Source of the DNA: Batillaria attramentaria
Lineage: Eukaryota > Mollusca > Gastropoda > Batillariidae
Length of the DNA: 64,000 nucleotides
Direction: 5' to 3'
Assembly (NCBI GenBank): GCA_018292915.2
Contig: JACVVK020000208.1
Location: 92,501 to 156,500 of the forward strand
In this document: positions 20,983-64,000 of the stretch, piece after piece
Layout of the letters: every line of letters begins with the position of its first letter
Position numbering within the stretch: the stretch's first letter is position 1
The notes under the pieces: generated by a model
Told to the model about the DNA's origin: nothing
Database searches by the model: none
Seen by the model: the letters and a program-made list of their open reading frames with translations, nothing else
Translations under genes and position numbers: made by a program

Positions 20983-22421
20983 GAAATCAATGGTGCTTCA
21001 GCTCTTTCACCAGTGACAGTAGAGTTTGTGCTTCTGATTTTGTTGTAAGTGACTGGTGTCATACTCCAGGCAGAATATTCTAACCAGTATCTCTTTTTCT
21101 ACACAGAAGGTTAGACAAAAGGACATGGCACAAACGCTATACAGAGTATAAGGTGCAACAGAATGGTCTGCAGTGATCAACTTGCTGCCCAAACCCTCTG
21201 TTAACATTACATGGTCGTATAAGAAACCTTGGGGGGGGGGAAAAAAAAAAGAAAGAAAGAAAGTAAAAAGACGCATCTTTGTAATTTTCTTATGTGAAAC
21301 AAAATCAAGAAAGCTCCATTTAATTATCACTGCTACCATGGTGATGCGGATGATGATGGAGACTTGGTATAGCACACAGCTCCACCCGAACTGAGTGGTC
21401 ATGGCCCTTAGGGACCCTGGAGAAGTTTTTAAAAGAGTGTGTGAAAAAAAAGGGTGTGCTGTGGTGGAAGTCGCTGTTGTAATGGGTGGGAGCTATGTCT
21501 GGGTTTTGTTGTAATCTTGTTTTTGTTGGTTTATTTGCTTGTTTTGTGGTGGTTTGTGTGAGTGCTGGTTGTTGGGGTATTTTTCCCTTTGGAAAAGGGG
21601 GTTTGTGAATGTTTGTTGTTGTTTTATGGGAGGGAGGGAGGGGGGTTGCTATTTTAAGTCAAATGTAGTGTGTTGTGAATATAACGTACTTCTGACCATA
21701 TTTACACTGTGAATACTTCAAGCTTATTTATGCTGTGAATTCAATTTGTACGTGTACCCAGACTGGTCGTTTACCTTAATTTTCAGTTTTTAACCGTGAA
21801 CTTTTATATGGATATAGTTGTCTCTTACATATGAAATGATTGTCAAATTTTAATTGTTTTAAAATGAGTTCGGACAATTAAGCACTTATGGCACTTCTTT
21901 TATGATAAACAGTAACAGTCACTGGAGAATTTCGTCTGTGCAATTATTAGGGTGCTGTGAAATTTTAGGTGTGTTAGGGTCTTTGAAGCGTCCTTGTGAT
22001 TTTCTTGCCCAAGATTTCTCAGAGTGTGACCAGCTGTGTAAGTGTGCATGTACAGAAGGAAAGTGAACGGCGGATGTGTGTGTTGTAACTCCTTTCCTAT
22101 CTGATATCATATGTTTTGAAGGAGGATTCCCTGGGTCTGTCTGTAGCGCCACTGCAAAATGCAAAGCCTCATTAATTATGCAAGAGGCAGCGCTATCCCC
22201 AAGGAAGCACTTTAGTAAGAGAGGGGAGACAATAAGTCAGGGATGTCATATATTGTGTGCGCTGCACAGGCGGACATGACAAAGTACGTGAACACTTGAC
22301 AGTGAGTTTTCTTGAACGTGTTCCAGTATTCTGAAGGGTGGCGCTGTGGCTTGCATAACTGATAATTCCCTGCAGAACTGGGCAACGTTTTGTACTATCG
22401 CTACTCACTCTGTTCACACTA

Positions 22422-22459
<38 letters not shown>

Positions 22460-22681
22460 ACTTGCATGGTACATGTATTTGTGTAGATGTTTTGATTTAG
22501 GAAAAGTTTGATGCACCGTTGAACAAATTCTGCACCTTTCTTGCAGTCTGCACATTTCCTGTATAATAATATATTTGTACCTCGACCACTGTTTCATCAA
22601 CTGTTCACTTTACTACCTCTCACCTGGTGATGATGGCCGCCATGCCAATCTCAATAAAAATTTCAACTTCAACTTACACGC

Positions 22682-22815
22682 ACACACTTGAATTGACCTG
22701 GTTTTTAATTGTTAACCTCTCTTACCACCTGTTGTGGCTGAAAACAGGAACACACACACACTTGAATTGACCTGGTTTTTAACATCTCTTACCACCTGTT
22801 TTGGCTGAAAATAGG
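22682..22815. repeat. Tandem duplication of about 65 bp
   Basis: Two copies containing acttgaattgacctggtttt and cttaccacctgtt.tggctg, separated by (CA)n. Confidence 0.85.
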
Positions 22816-23984
22816 CACACACACACACACACACACAGATCTGACAAAATGCTTTGTGACCCTGACGTCCGTGCATGAATAGTAAGTTTGGTATTACAGT
22901 CGCCAACGATTTTCAACAATAAGTTTCCACAAATGCAACTATTCCAGAATAACACTTTTATGTCGTTACAACTTTTTCCCAATGTCTAATGAATGTTTCA
23001 GAAGTGCATGTCAGTTACTGAACAAGATTACTTTTGACATCATTGTCTCATCAGGTTCTTGGGAGGTATGTTTTAGGCTTATTTCAAAACTTTTTTTTTT
23101 TCTAGCTAGCATTTTCACTCAAATTTTCACTTATCCCGAGGTCATCAGCTATTTCAGATTAATATCCATGGTTGATAAGAAATTAGGCCACTAGTTTTCA
23201 AACATTTTTCAGTAAGCATTTACATAGTTACTTTTTTTTTTTTTTTTAAATTCCGGAAAAAGCTCTGGCAACTGCAATTTCCAATGCACTATATCAGAAA
23301 TACCACCCATAGTGGGATACAGGTAGTCGTGAGAAGGTGCAGTGGTGTTTTTCCTTCCATATTTTACGGAAATCTGTTTTGACTGATTTTCCTTCTGTCA
23401 CAGTATGTTACAGAATTCTGTATTGACCTTTTTCTCTTGCTGTTTTGTTATTGGTGTTGTCGTCGTCGTCGTTTTCACTACTGCTTTTTTTGCAGTAGTG
23501 CCAATCCAGGCTTTTCAGTTATGGAAGTTGAGTTTCCGTTTCTGCCCCCCTTCCCTTCCCCCCATTGTTTGATTTTTCGAGCCCCCCACCCTGTCTGGGG
23601 GTTTTCAGTATTGGATTTTTTTAGTTGTTGTTGTTGTTCGTGAAAGTGATAAAGTTATAAACATCACAGGTGTGAAGAGTCAGAAAGGTGGTAGGTGGTG
23701 CTAAAATTGCCAAGTCTAAGTACATGTACACTGTAAAGATTGATGTTGTCAGTGGGGCTTTTCTTTAGCCCCACAAACCATGTAATTTCACAATGGATGA
23801 ATATGCATGCTTGTGCCTTGTCTTTTGTGACTCCATATCATGTCCTTACTTATTATTCACTGGTAATTTTGAGTAGAATGCTGTGATTTTCTCTTATGAT
23901 TTTTCATTCTTAACCATCTTTTGAACTCAGATTCTTACAATAATTCAAACTCAAGACTAATTCAGTTACCACTAAGAAAAGGAA

Positions 23985-24175
23985 AACAAAATGGTTGTAG
24001 AAAGGCTGTATTTTTCTAGTCAGCTTGTCTTGCCGAGTGTAGAGTATTGTGCATGCGTCTGGGACTGTGATATTCTTGAAAAGCAGCACAAGCTTATCAG
24101 TAATGTTTGTCTGAATGGATATGCCGATGAAATTCATGGCATGGTTCCACATTGGCTTAGAAATGAACTTTGAAC
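23985..24175 (+). mobile_element. Degenerate LINE RT remnant
   Basis: QLVLPSVEYCACVWDCDILE, KQHKLISN, then HGMVPHWL; resembles the post-palm region of non-LTR RTs (LVRP.LEYA..VWDP). Short and decayed. Confidence 0.45.
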
Positions 24176-24795
24176 TTTTTCCAGTTTCACCTATAGTGTA
24201 TAAGAACAGAGAGAATATGAAAACATACTCAAGTGAGCCATTTGTGTTATCTACAGCTAGTTTTCCTACATTTTACTCCTGACAAATAAATTTGTCTTCT
24301 CACTGAAGAGATAACTAGCTGCTCATCTGTCTGTGTTTGTGTGTGTGTGCCAGCTAAATAGATGACTCTGGTCGGCAAGCCCAGAAGTCGAAGCCCTGCC
24401 AAGTTTACTGTGCCTTGTCCTCGGCATCATTTTACAGGAAAGGGGGTGATTTCAAAATGAAAGAGATTGACATGATGGTCATTTTCCTGAAATGACGTCA
24501 ATGGACTTACTGGGTTTTTTTGCGCGTTTCAGTCCTATTGAATTACACGTGCTTCCCTCTTTCTTGTGTCTGGCAAGAAAGTTTGCTAGACCATGCCACA
24601 TTTTGTGCTCATTATGCCATGGCACGCGATTGGCTAAATTCTGGGGGCTTGCCCCTTTTGATTGATATGAGTGGAGTTGTCTATTGTTTTTGAGCAGCGA
24701 TGTAAGGAAAGGATTTGAGTGTGACATAGTACAGAACATTTTGCCTTGACAATTCCATACACGCAAAGGCAGACCCACAAAATATTGAAGATACC

Positions 24796-24801
24796 TTTAT
24801 T
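24796..24801 (-). terminator. Candidate polyadenylation signal AATAAA
   Basis: AATAAA on the minus strand, about 6.1 kb after the flippase stop. Placement as the used site is inference. Confidence 0.35.
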
Positions 24802-26610
24802 TTGCATTGGAATCATCAGAACAGATGTGCAAACAAGTTCACAGACCAGAAATAAAATATGAAGTGCACATTAAAAACAACTAACAGAAAACCTTGTTAC
24901 CAGCAAGAGAAACTTGTGGTGAATGAAAGGTGAAAACACCACCATCATGATTACATACACTGAGCGCTAAACACTGCCAGCAAAAAGTGAAGAGAGTAAA
25001 TGGCTGGAAGAAAATCACCGATGGTTTAGGTGCTGCAGCATGCGTTTCTTCTTGTGTGCAATTACTCAGTGACTAGTTCGAGAAGAAAACAGACTGCGGT
25101 GAGCTTTGAATAAAATTTCACCCAAAAGACAATGTAGATGTGGTCATTGCACACATGGATCCAAACAAATGCAATCAATGAAGCGTGAAACAAAACTCAC
25201 AAGATTTACACCTTGTTCGTCATTTCTGATCCAGAAGAGATTCAGTTTTAAATTTGGAGGGGGGGGGGGGGGGGGGGGGGGGGGATGGCAATGGAAAATA
25301 AGCATTTGATGAAAACCACAATGAGGCTAAGAAACTACGTAACTACATTTGTTTTGTGTGGACTACTTGTATCACCAGTACTGGTAAAAGATAATGTGGT
25401 ATTAAGAGTTCTGTTCAGTAGTAAAGTAACCTTCAATAACAGAATACATTCTTTCACATTTTCCCCTTGTGATTTTAGTAGGACAACGGGGTTATGCACA
25501 ATGAAAAACAAGGTACTGACTTCAAGAGTAAAAATAATAAAATCAAGAACAGCCTTTGCACTGAGAAACCAAAACAGCTGGAATGGGAAAGATGCACAGT
25601 GCTTCAAACAGGAATAAAGTAAGACTGTGTGCTAAAAACAAAGTTGTAATGGTGCAACCACTAACAAATCATGACAACTAAAGTACGCAAGTTGAAGAAG
25701 GGTATCTGAACCACTATTTAAGACCTGTAAGTTTTTGTCCGTTTTCACATGTAAAGGTAGTTAACAAAAATACAACTGCAAGGGTGAACCTAAGATTCAT
25801 ATTCTTCAACTGAAACCACATGTACACAATTTGCCATTTTATTGTTTTTTAACATCTACCCAAACACATTGTCTACTGACAAAGGCCTCTGCTACCCAAA
25901 GCTGCCAATACGAGCATTATGTCCCTGGCTAACAGAACAAAAATCAAAACAAAGGATTTCAAGAGGATGATTATTCATCGTAAGATAGATTTCCGCTCTT
26001 ACCACTTCAACCACATTGGAGGGAGTGAAATCACAGCCAGTGAAGTCATGACATAAAAAGCATAACAGCATTAGAAGAAGAGGGACAGGCAAAAAGACGT
26101 CCGCCTACATTTGTTTGTAACCACAGCAAACAACGAATGATTTCACCACAACAACAACAAAAACAGAAGACCACCCCCTCCTTAATTCCTTGCCTGCAAG
26201 AGGAAAATGGGACAAGGAGTTGATAAAATGATCAGGGAAAAAAAAGATCATGAAACAGTCACTGCACTGTATAGCCTAGTGGTACATTGCCAGCAGCACA
26301 CTCCTGATATGCAGGGAGAAGTACATTATGTGTTGAAAATACTGTACATAGATGCATCTTCACAGTAGCTACAGAAGTCTTGCCCGCAGTCAATGAACAC
26401 AATATCAAGGAACTACATACAAACAAGAATTCAGAAAATAATGAAACACTACCTGAATGTCTGAAAGATTGGATACTTGTATATGTATTTCACACCACAT
26501 ATTATGTACAAAGAAATCCCTTGAAATTATGCATCAGCCACAGTGCACAGGCTACATTTAATGATTTATGAAAATCGTCTTTACCTAAAACAACAATAAG
26601 AAAAGAAGCA

Positions 26611-26758
26611 GATACGTCATTAGTATGTCATGATTTACTGAAATATTATCACGTTTTGCTGTCATACATATCAACACACACAAAGATACGTCATTAGTAT
26701 GTCATGATTTACTGAAATATTATCACGTTTTGCTGTCATACATATCAACACACACAAA
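26611..26758. repeat. 74-bp tandem duplication
   Basis: Two near-identical copies starting gatacgtcattagtatgtca at 26611 and 26685. Confidence 0.95.
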
Positions 26759-26884
26759 AATAGAATATGACAGGATAACCACTGAGAAATAGTTAACTTA
26801 GCAACAATAGAATTTGCACATTTCTTTCCACCAATATACAAGAAAAAAGTAGGATATCACATTGCTTGGCATGAAAATGTTCTT

Positions 26885-27004
26885 CCTTTCTGACATCCTC
26901 AAGGTTCGCCCATGAAACAAACCACCTTTCTGACATCCTCAAGGTTCGCCCATGAAACAAACCACCTTTCTGACATCCTCAAGGTTCGCCCATGAAACAA
27001 ACCA
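26885..27004. repeat. 40-bp tandem repeat, 3 copies
   Basis: Identical units starting cctttctgacatcctcaagg at 26885, 26925 and 26965, in the probable flippase 3' UTR. Confidence 0.95.
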
Positions 27005-30000
27005 ATGAAGAACTGCTTGCATTCTGAAAAGCAGATGCCCCCATCACAGCGCACTGCAGACGCTCTCGAGTCACTCTCAACAGAAAACTGCAAGTGACGT
27101 TTCTATACGATGTTGCCTTTCATATTATAAAAATTCAAATCCATGATGTGAAACACGTTGTGAGCTGCACCCTAGACACCTGCTTTCTAAAAACGTCAAC
27201 AACAAAAACACTAAAATGAAACTCTGCTATGTACTGTACCACAGGAAGAGCATTGTTTTGGTCCTAATAATATTATCCAAAGACAACCACAACATGATGC
27301 ACATACACGTATACAGTATAACTGTTATTCTTCAATGTTGCCTTCTATTGCAGACGATGACTAATGTATTAATACAGTGGAAATGAATACAGGTCAGCTT
27401 CAGTGTAAAAGCTATTATGAGGCTGTTCCATGTATTCCCACTTGTGGTCTGCACATAGTTTGGTATGGCTGGATTCTTCAAGATGTAATATATTGCCGAT
27501 TCTACAGCATTACAATGTGCACACAGCATTCATTAACATTAACTATACTACCATCACTAGTGCTGCTAGTTGTGTGGTCCTAAGCACTGAGTAATGTTGC
27601 AGAGTGAAAAGCACTCAATACATCTCCTCACATGACTATAAGCTGCGGCTGCGACGCCAGGGTTAACTGCTGTGTGTGTTTGGTGACATTTTGAACTGAA
27701 CAAAACCAGAGGCTGTAAGTGGAAGTGTGGAGTACATGTACCAAACTGAGATCTGTAACGCATCTCATACGAGATCCAACTAAAAAAAAAGTGACATTCA
27801 CAATAATTACACTGACTGCAACCGAACGAAGCTAAAAATTACAACTCAGCAAAGACAACAAAATGAATTGGTAAACTGCACTTAGCCCACTCCAACAGTC
27901 TGCCAAAGTGAAGCGATGGTGAAACCTGCTTTCAGGACTACAGGCAAAGAAGGCTACATTAAATTTTCTGTCACATAGCATAATATCTAACAGCCACCAT
28001 AATCAACAAATCAAACTTCCTTTCAATCAAGGCTCTCCGTGAGGTTACCTGATTTCAGTGATGTCTTCAACCGATCCTCGGCCAGCAAAATACTGTAGGC
28101 AATGTATGTAGGCAAAAGCTCACTCAGTTTGACAGTTTTGTATGTAAGATGCACTCAGGTACAGGTCATGCTTAGCAAAACCCTGCATGCAGATGTTCTA
28201 TCATCTATTCCACTCAACTGTCTATAGGTACCTTCAAACATCCCTCTTGCCTGTCACAGGTAGCTGTACATCCTACTGAATACCAAATAAATTAACAATT
28301 ATTTCATACCGTATTTGACAAGAAAACTCAAGTAAGGACAGTGCCAGTGTGGTTTCAGCATGTGATTCCTATATGGTTTGCTTACTGCCAACTGCGATGT
28401 TACCGATGATCAATCATCAAAGAAAACAGCACAGAGAAAGAATTCCCAATGTGGTGCAAACCCAGAACAAGCACGGGCTGTGTTTAACAAATCAACATTA
28501 TCTCTTATTTCCAAAATATGTTTAGAGCCAATGTTTTACCCAGTCAGAACAGAGGTCAACGTTCACTATGTTCAACAAACTTTCACAGTGAAACTGCACG
28601 TTCATGTGTACACACGCCATCATAGGCAGCTGGTGTTGTAGACTTTCCTTCCCCAACTTGCTCCTATTGGCCACAAACTGCCCTCAATTATGGAAGTGTT
28701 GTTGGCCCTAGCAACAGTTACTAGGATGTGCAGGAGAGGTCACAGAGTTGAGAAACTCTGCCAGTCCTTTCTATGAAACTTGGAGTCAAATGGGACTTGC
28801 CTAGAAAAAAAAAAAGAGGTGTGACTAAATTGCCTGAACTTAACCTGCTTTGAAAAACCAGAATTTACTATCTTTACATTGTATGTTTGTCAACTTTATC
28901 ATATGTGCTGGAAAACAAGTGTACAAAGTACTGTCATTGGGATGGAGGTCCACAGTACTTCAAAGATTTCATCAAGGCAAAACAGAGTGAAGAATGAATG
29001 ATACGATCATTACATGGATGATACAAAGGACATAACAACATTACAGTATTACAACTATCAATATTATAATTCATCATTTTAACCTTATTATGTCAACAAG
29101 AAAATACTCAGGCACTGGATCAGAGGTGTGAATTTACATGTTTTTCTTTTCCTTTCTTTTCTTTTTCTCTCCCCCCCCCCCCCCCCCCCCCCCCCCCTGG
29201 TTTTAGATAAGGACTGTTCAACATATAATTTCAACAGACAAAAACCATGACAAAAGAGACGACCATCTTCATTTTCACTTTCTTTCACCATTTCACCATT
29301 TGTCTTTCAAACAGTTAAACATATCTGCAAAGGAGAAGTTATCTACAAAGCAAGTTAATGGCTGAGAGCCAAAATATACATTCCACAGTCAATCTGCACA
29401 CCAATGTGGTACATGCACATAATCTTGATCAATCTGCTAAAAGTCAACATGCCAACCGTAGACTTGAAAGTACACATTGTTAGGGTGACATACAGCTCTA
29501 TGAACTATGTAAAACAGACGACCATACAAAATACTCCACTCTACTATCCAGGATGAGAGGATGCCACCAGAGAAAGCAGTAGCTTCATCAGTTAGAATAG
29601 TTACAAAAGATAAACTTTACATCTGACCGATTCAATATCATTTACATCATTTCAAACAGTACAGCAGCATGTTTCGGTCCATGACCAAAGTTGAAAGTAT
29701 TTCATGGCCCAAGACAGAGCAGGCAGAGTGGGGAAACAGTAAGGATGTACATTACATTTGCACAAGGAAAACAAAAATCTGAACAATTATTATGACTTTG
29801 TTGCTCAATAAGAGAGACTTCTGTAAATATTAGTTGTGAGCAAGAAGAGGGCAGCATGGCATAAACACCTCATAGAAATATGACATGCGTATCATGCAAG
29901 ATTTGACATAAAACAGATTTATATAGTCATGGTTCCCACAGACTCGGCACAGTGAAAAATAAGGATCTTTCAAGGACCTCACAAGCATCTTCTTCAAAAT

Positions 30001-30926
30001 CACGACGACCTCCATGCTTCCATTTGCTCTTGTCAACAGGCCAGAGAACGCACTCCACAGAACCCCTTGTTTTTCCTCCTGCTTTGCTCTCTCGCCTGAA
30101 CAAAGCACGTGATTCCGCCTGGTCCTGCTGAGCACCGAAACCATCAACTGATGTGACGGACTGCGCAGTATGGGCATTTACCAAACCGAACTTTGTAAGT
30201 ATGAATGCAAACTCCATATATTTTGAACTCTTTAGTAAATTCACTTCATCTTCTCATTTTCCAAAACTTTTGAGCACCCGAACGTATTTGCAAGGACTCT
30301 CTGCCCAGTCACAAGCATTACTTCATAGATAAAAGGACTTACAAGGCCTTTGCTGGCCCAGCTTCCTTCACGACAACTTCAACTATGAGCACCTGCAAGG
30401 ACTGTGGGAACCATGTATACTGCAACTGCGTGACACAAAAACTCAAGGGGACACTTAAAACTGAGCGAGAGTTTTCCAAAGTTGTTTTTTTTTTTTTAAC
30501 AGAATTTTGCTGCTATGCAACTTGAACAAAACTAACAAGACAGAGAGAGAGGCAGCATATATTCATGTATAATATTATCATTGCAATCTATAACATTTAC
30601 ACCGCAGATTTCAAACAAACATGGTCACAAAATTTCCAGCAACAAAAACAATGACAAGAAATTCTGTCATGGAAACACCATCTTTCACAGAGGACAGGAA
30701 CGCTCATGGTAGTGTTGAAAGATCCCTCAATGAAGTTGATCAGGTTTCCTGTTTCATGTGGCCGTGAATTGATCCAAACACCTGTTTTCAGGACAACAGT
30801 TCTCAGGAGGGTAACTGAACTCGTGTACAGTCACTACAAAAATAGAAAGCATTCCCAACATGTGGAACATGTACAAGATTTTCAGTGGTCACGGGTGCCG
30901 TGCTCCTTCCCGCTGAACCAGCACAA

Positions 30927-60701
<29,775 letters not shown>

Positions 60702-63700
60702 CTGAGTATCCAAGGGAAGTCAGCCAGCCCAACCGCACCACAAGGGGGACAAGTAACGAGAGAGGATGACAAAAACAGAATGAGACAGTGAGCAAGATGA
60801 AGACAGCACCAACATTTTACAAAATCAAAACAACAAAATCCTGAACCGCGGTGCCCAGCAACTAGCACTCAGTTTCTGGAGTTGATTTGAGATCCATGGA
60901 CCAGCACTGGAAACAGCCCATACACTGAAATTTGCATGGTCTCCTCCAATCAGTAGCGTATGAGAAGAAACCAGACAATGCTGCATTGCAAAAAGACCAG
61001 GGAAGGACAAGAAGTCATGATGATCATTTCAGCTCTGTGAAAAACGCACGAATAATATTATTCCTTGTACATGTATAACAAAGTCAGACATGGGATCGCA
61101 ATGATTATAACAACCATATTTCTGCAGGTCAGTTTCTGTACATGTACGCTCAGAGAAATGTCATAATTTGGTAATGCTGGTTAAGCCATTCACAGTTTTA
61201 TCTTACTCAGTTACTGTACAAGATGGTAAGTACAGTAAAGGTAATACAAAACTGCGATCAAGCAGCTAAACAAGCTGCTGAATTGTTTCCCTTGTAGACC
61301 GAAGAACAGTCTATCAGTAGCAATTCGTGTGATTTTCACGCGATTCATTTCTGTACAGCAATTGGCAGAAGTCAAACAGAATTGATGTTGCCTAATTGCC
61401 TCCTTTTTTTTTTCCTTTTCCCGTCGAGCTCCTTGAGCGTTCTTTCAGTAATATCAAATGCAAAACCACGCACTTAAATGGGCAAAAAAAAAAAAAAAAA
61501 ATTCCACTACCACAGTATTTTTGTTGTTGTTGTTATAACACGCACCATTCACTGGACGCAAAAATGTGAATCACCGACTGTATTAACTGCAAATATGCAA
61601 ATGACCTAGGCATGTTTTGTGTGCATAATTTTGTTATGAAGGACTGAGCATCAGGCTAAGTGTTGGACTGAAAGTGACCTGACAGAATCCTGCATGTTTT
61701 ACCATATGACAAGAAATGAATTTCCAAACGCCTGGTCAATGTTTTGCATCCACAGAACTGTGGGCCTGATAGCTCTGTCATGGTCTGCTGGCCAACCTGC
61801 ATGCTCTCACTCTACTGCTGAGACACAACGTGACGCTAGACGTGAGCGTACCAGTGTAACGGTCGAGATTCATCACAGTCTAAGCAAGTAGCCTGGCCCA
61901 AAGGGTGTGCTTTCCAAACCGGCTGTAACAGCACTCACATTTTTTGGCCTGAGAGTTTCCGCTCGGCATTTTTCAGGTCTTTAGAACAATCATGATCTGT
62001 ACCAGGCTTTTGGTAATTTACTATACGCTGGCAAAATAAATAGAAAAAGACAAATACTCCAGCAGAAAAGGCCTGCCTCTCTGAAACAGAAATTAGAAGG
62101 TCAGAGAAGCAGTAAATCTCACAAGAGACAAATGAACATCTGGCCTGCAATGAAGTGCACACTGCTACAAGCAACAAAGTTCGCCGAAACAGCTTTAATT
62201 CAGTGTAATGAGATGTAAAGTTACAACAGGAATAAAAACAAGCATGCGTGAACGGGGAAAATGTAGACTTCACTGCTGCCTGTTGGAGACATAATGTTGC
62301 TTGAAGTGAATGAAACAAAGAGAATTGAAGGGCTTCTCTTTGGACAGAAGAAAATGAAACCCGCACACGATCAATACTGATCAATAGGGTTCAACTGAAC
62401 AGTCTCGACAACTGTGAATGATTATGCACAGCCTGGCCTTCTGAAATGCTCTCTCTCTCTCTCTCACTCGCTCGCTCGCTCTCTGTCTCTCTCGCTCGCT
62501 CTCTTTCTCTTTCTCTGGTGGAAAAACCAAACCAAAGAAACAAATCAAATTGTGACATTCTCAGAAGGAAAGTAGGGCAACAAAATAACACTAAGTCAAA
62601 ACGCCCTGCTCTCCCCTCCTTTTTGTTTTGTTTTGTTTTGGTTTTGGTTTGTCTGTCTGCCCTTTTCTTTTCTCTGAGACATAAAAAGATATGTCAGGTG
62701 GCCTGTACCGCTGGTTTACTCCAGATGACACCCACCCAACTGCAAGCCAAGTACTGTACAATACAATGTCTTTCTATTACTTGTGTATTACTGTAGGCAT
62801 TAGCGGCAGCTGTTTGCTCTGTATAAATGTACAGTAAATTTATTTACAGCTTTTCACTAACAGAAAAACTATGACCAAAACATATTGTAATGGGATGATT
62901 TTGCATAAAATAAGCTAAATGACTCTGATCTAGAGAATGTCTGTTCATGTGGCACACTGCATTAAACAGCGGTACATGTACCATTCTTGTCAGAATGTCA
63001 ATTGAGAAAAATAGGGAACTTCTGTGGCCAGAACAAAATTACCTGGGGTGAAAAAGCACCAGTTCCAAGATGAACTACGGACTTTATGTAATACGCGCAC
63101 ATGTACAAAAATAGTCATACTAGCGGAAACACTAAGCATTACAGAAACTTAAAAAACAGCACAAATGTCAAGAAAGTAAGTAAGTAATAATATCCCCTAC
63201 ACAAAATGTATGCACATTTTAAACCGGCGGATCACGTCAGCTTCAGTAACAGAATGACAGAGATCTTAACAGAAGAGAGTCTGAGACCCTTTGATGGGGG
63301 GAAAAATGTTTGAGGAAGTTCAAGTTTTCAGGACAAGCTTACCTGCACACCTAATAAAGGATATGGCAAGCAACCAAATCTTTGCTAGCTAACTAGAAAA
63401 TCTTATCCCGTTTTAATGTGTGTCAATGCTATTTCCTCAATAAGCATGACAAAACGTGACCCTTTCCCCTCACACAAATGAAAGGGGCGAACACCACCAT
63501 GTTTATGCTCACAGACCGTTCTGAGCTGTGTCTGTGGAATCTATCATCACACCACCTAGACACCTGGACAGTGACAGTGTCTGTAATGCTGGCACTGAGC
63601 CAACAGAAGCGTACTCCATGACGCAGCAGCTACACTGAGTGCTCCAGAAGTGTAACAACAATTGTGTAATTTGAATGTTTGACTGCTCGCAAACAACACT

Positions 63701-64000
63701 GTATTGCATTAGCAGCTGTACTAATCAAGCTAGAGTATTTCAAGCATGGAGGTGCGCTCACGAGCGCAACTGAGCCAAAACATAATCTGGTTTAGCAATG
63801 ACAGAATTAGTCCAGTTAAGTAAATTCAGACCCCCGCTGCCCCCACAATGCAAGAAAGAAATCAATTCAATTTGAACAAAATAAACCATTTCAATTTCAA
63901 CAAAATATACAGGAAACTGTGATCAGAACAGTGCAAAAGTGCATACAAACTCAACAGTAAACACTAACAGTAACACACCAAAAACACAAAGAAGCGAAGG
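60702..64000 (-). other. Flippase intron (5' boundary outside window)
   Basis: No exon-like coding match found. Contains a CT-rich run (62447-62516), poly-A near 61481-61500 and AT-rich unique sequence. Confidence 0.6.

Larger units (their letters stand above)
19772..24779. other. PGPEP1 downstream region / convergent intergenic space
   Basis: Contains the foldback element (20158-20982), a (CA)n run near 22427-22457, a 65-bp tandem duplication (22682-22815), a LINE RT remnant (23985-24175) and a plus-strand AATAAA near 22652 that could serve PGPEP1. No further host gene is recognised. Confidence 0.5.
24780..30926 (-). other. Probable long 3' UTR of the flippase gene
   Basis: This stretch after the stop codon has no recognisable gene and few transposon fragments, unlike neighbouring introns. 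On the minus strand an AATAAA signal occurs at 24801-24796, shortly before sequence of different character. It contains small duplications (74 bp x 2 at 26611; 40 bp x 3 at 26885), a G run (25258-25284) and a C run (29171-29197). Other AATAAA signals may be used earlier, so the extent is uncertain. Confidence 0.35.

Noticed and set aside
24355..24420. SINE head with box B-like 'agtcgaagccctgcc'
   Set aside because: Too degenerate, with no clear box A or tail.

Overview
This is a eukaryotic window with no prokaryotic features. It carries large spliced genes with GT/AG introns, many (CA)n/(GT)n microsatellites, minisatellites, tRNA-derived SINEs, 5'-truncated LINEs and several DNA transposons. 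Gene content and repeat style suggest a lophotrochozoan invertebrate, most likely a gastropod mollusc; that placement is inference.

Three host genes were assembled exon by exon from splice sites, codon phase and protein similarity. (1) Minus strand, 1-7323: the 5' part of an ARB2A (FAM172A, Arb2-domain) homologue, seven coding exons, continuing beyond base 1. (2) Plus strand, 8043-19771: a complete four-exon pyroglutamyl-peptidase I (PGPEP1) gene of 209 codons plus stop, with the Glu/Cys/His triad intact. (3) Minus strand, 60701-30927: twenty coding exons (1371 codons plus stop, all phases agreeing) of an ATP8B-type P4-ATPase (phospholipid flippase), from the end of M1 to the stop; its N-terminal exon(s) lie beyond base 64000. 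ARB2A and PGPEP1 are divergent and share a promoter interval (7324-8042) with a palindromic CRE. PGPEP1 and the flippase are convergent, separated by about 11 kb that probably includes a long flippase 3' UTR. I see no functional link between the three genes.

The repeat landscape is the richest part. PGPEP1 intron 1 has a hAT-like MITE with a perfect 8-bp target duplication, a telomere-like tract and a second MITE. Intron 2 has a 4.16-kb, 22-bp minisatellite (about 189 units) open in all three plus frames, followed by a TTAA-bounded inverted-repeat element. Intron 3 has LINE and SINE copies and a mariner nested in a hAT remnant. A multi-armed foldback element lies just downstream. The flippase introns carry a 28-bp array of exactly 51 units, a 92-bp perfect TTAA-bounded palindrome 32 bp from a splice donor, two related TIR-bounded elements packed with TGACCTTGA/TCAAGGTCA inverted half-sites, a composite CAGGG-ended element abutting a (GGTAT)n/(GGGCA)n array, tandem arrays of 85 bp x 10 and 80 bp x 8, and several LINE 3' ends. 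The last flippase exon encodes a 10-residue tandem repeat in the cytosolic tail.

No new multi-gene system is evident. The most unusual items are the tri-frame-open minisatellite, the perfect palindrome, the nuclear-receptor-like element family and the repeat-expanded flippase tail.
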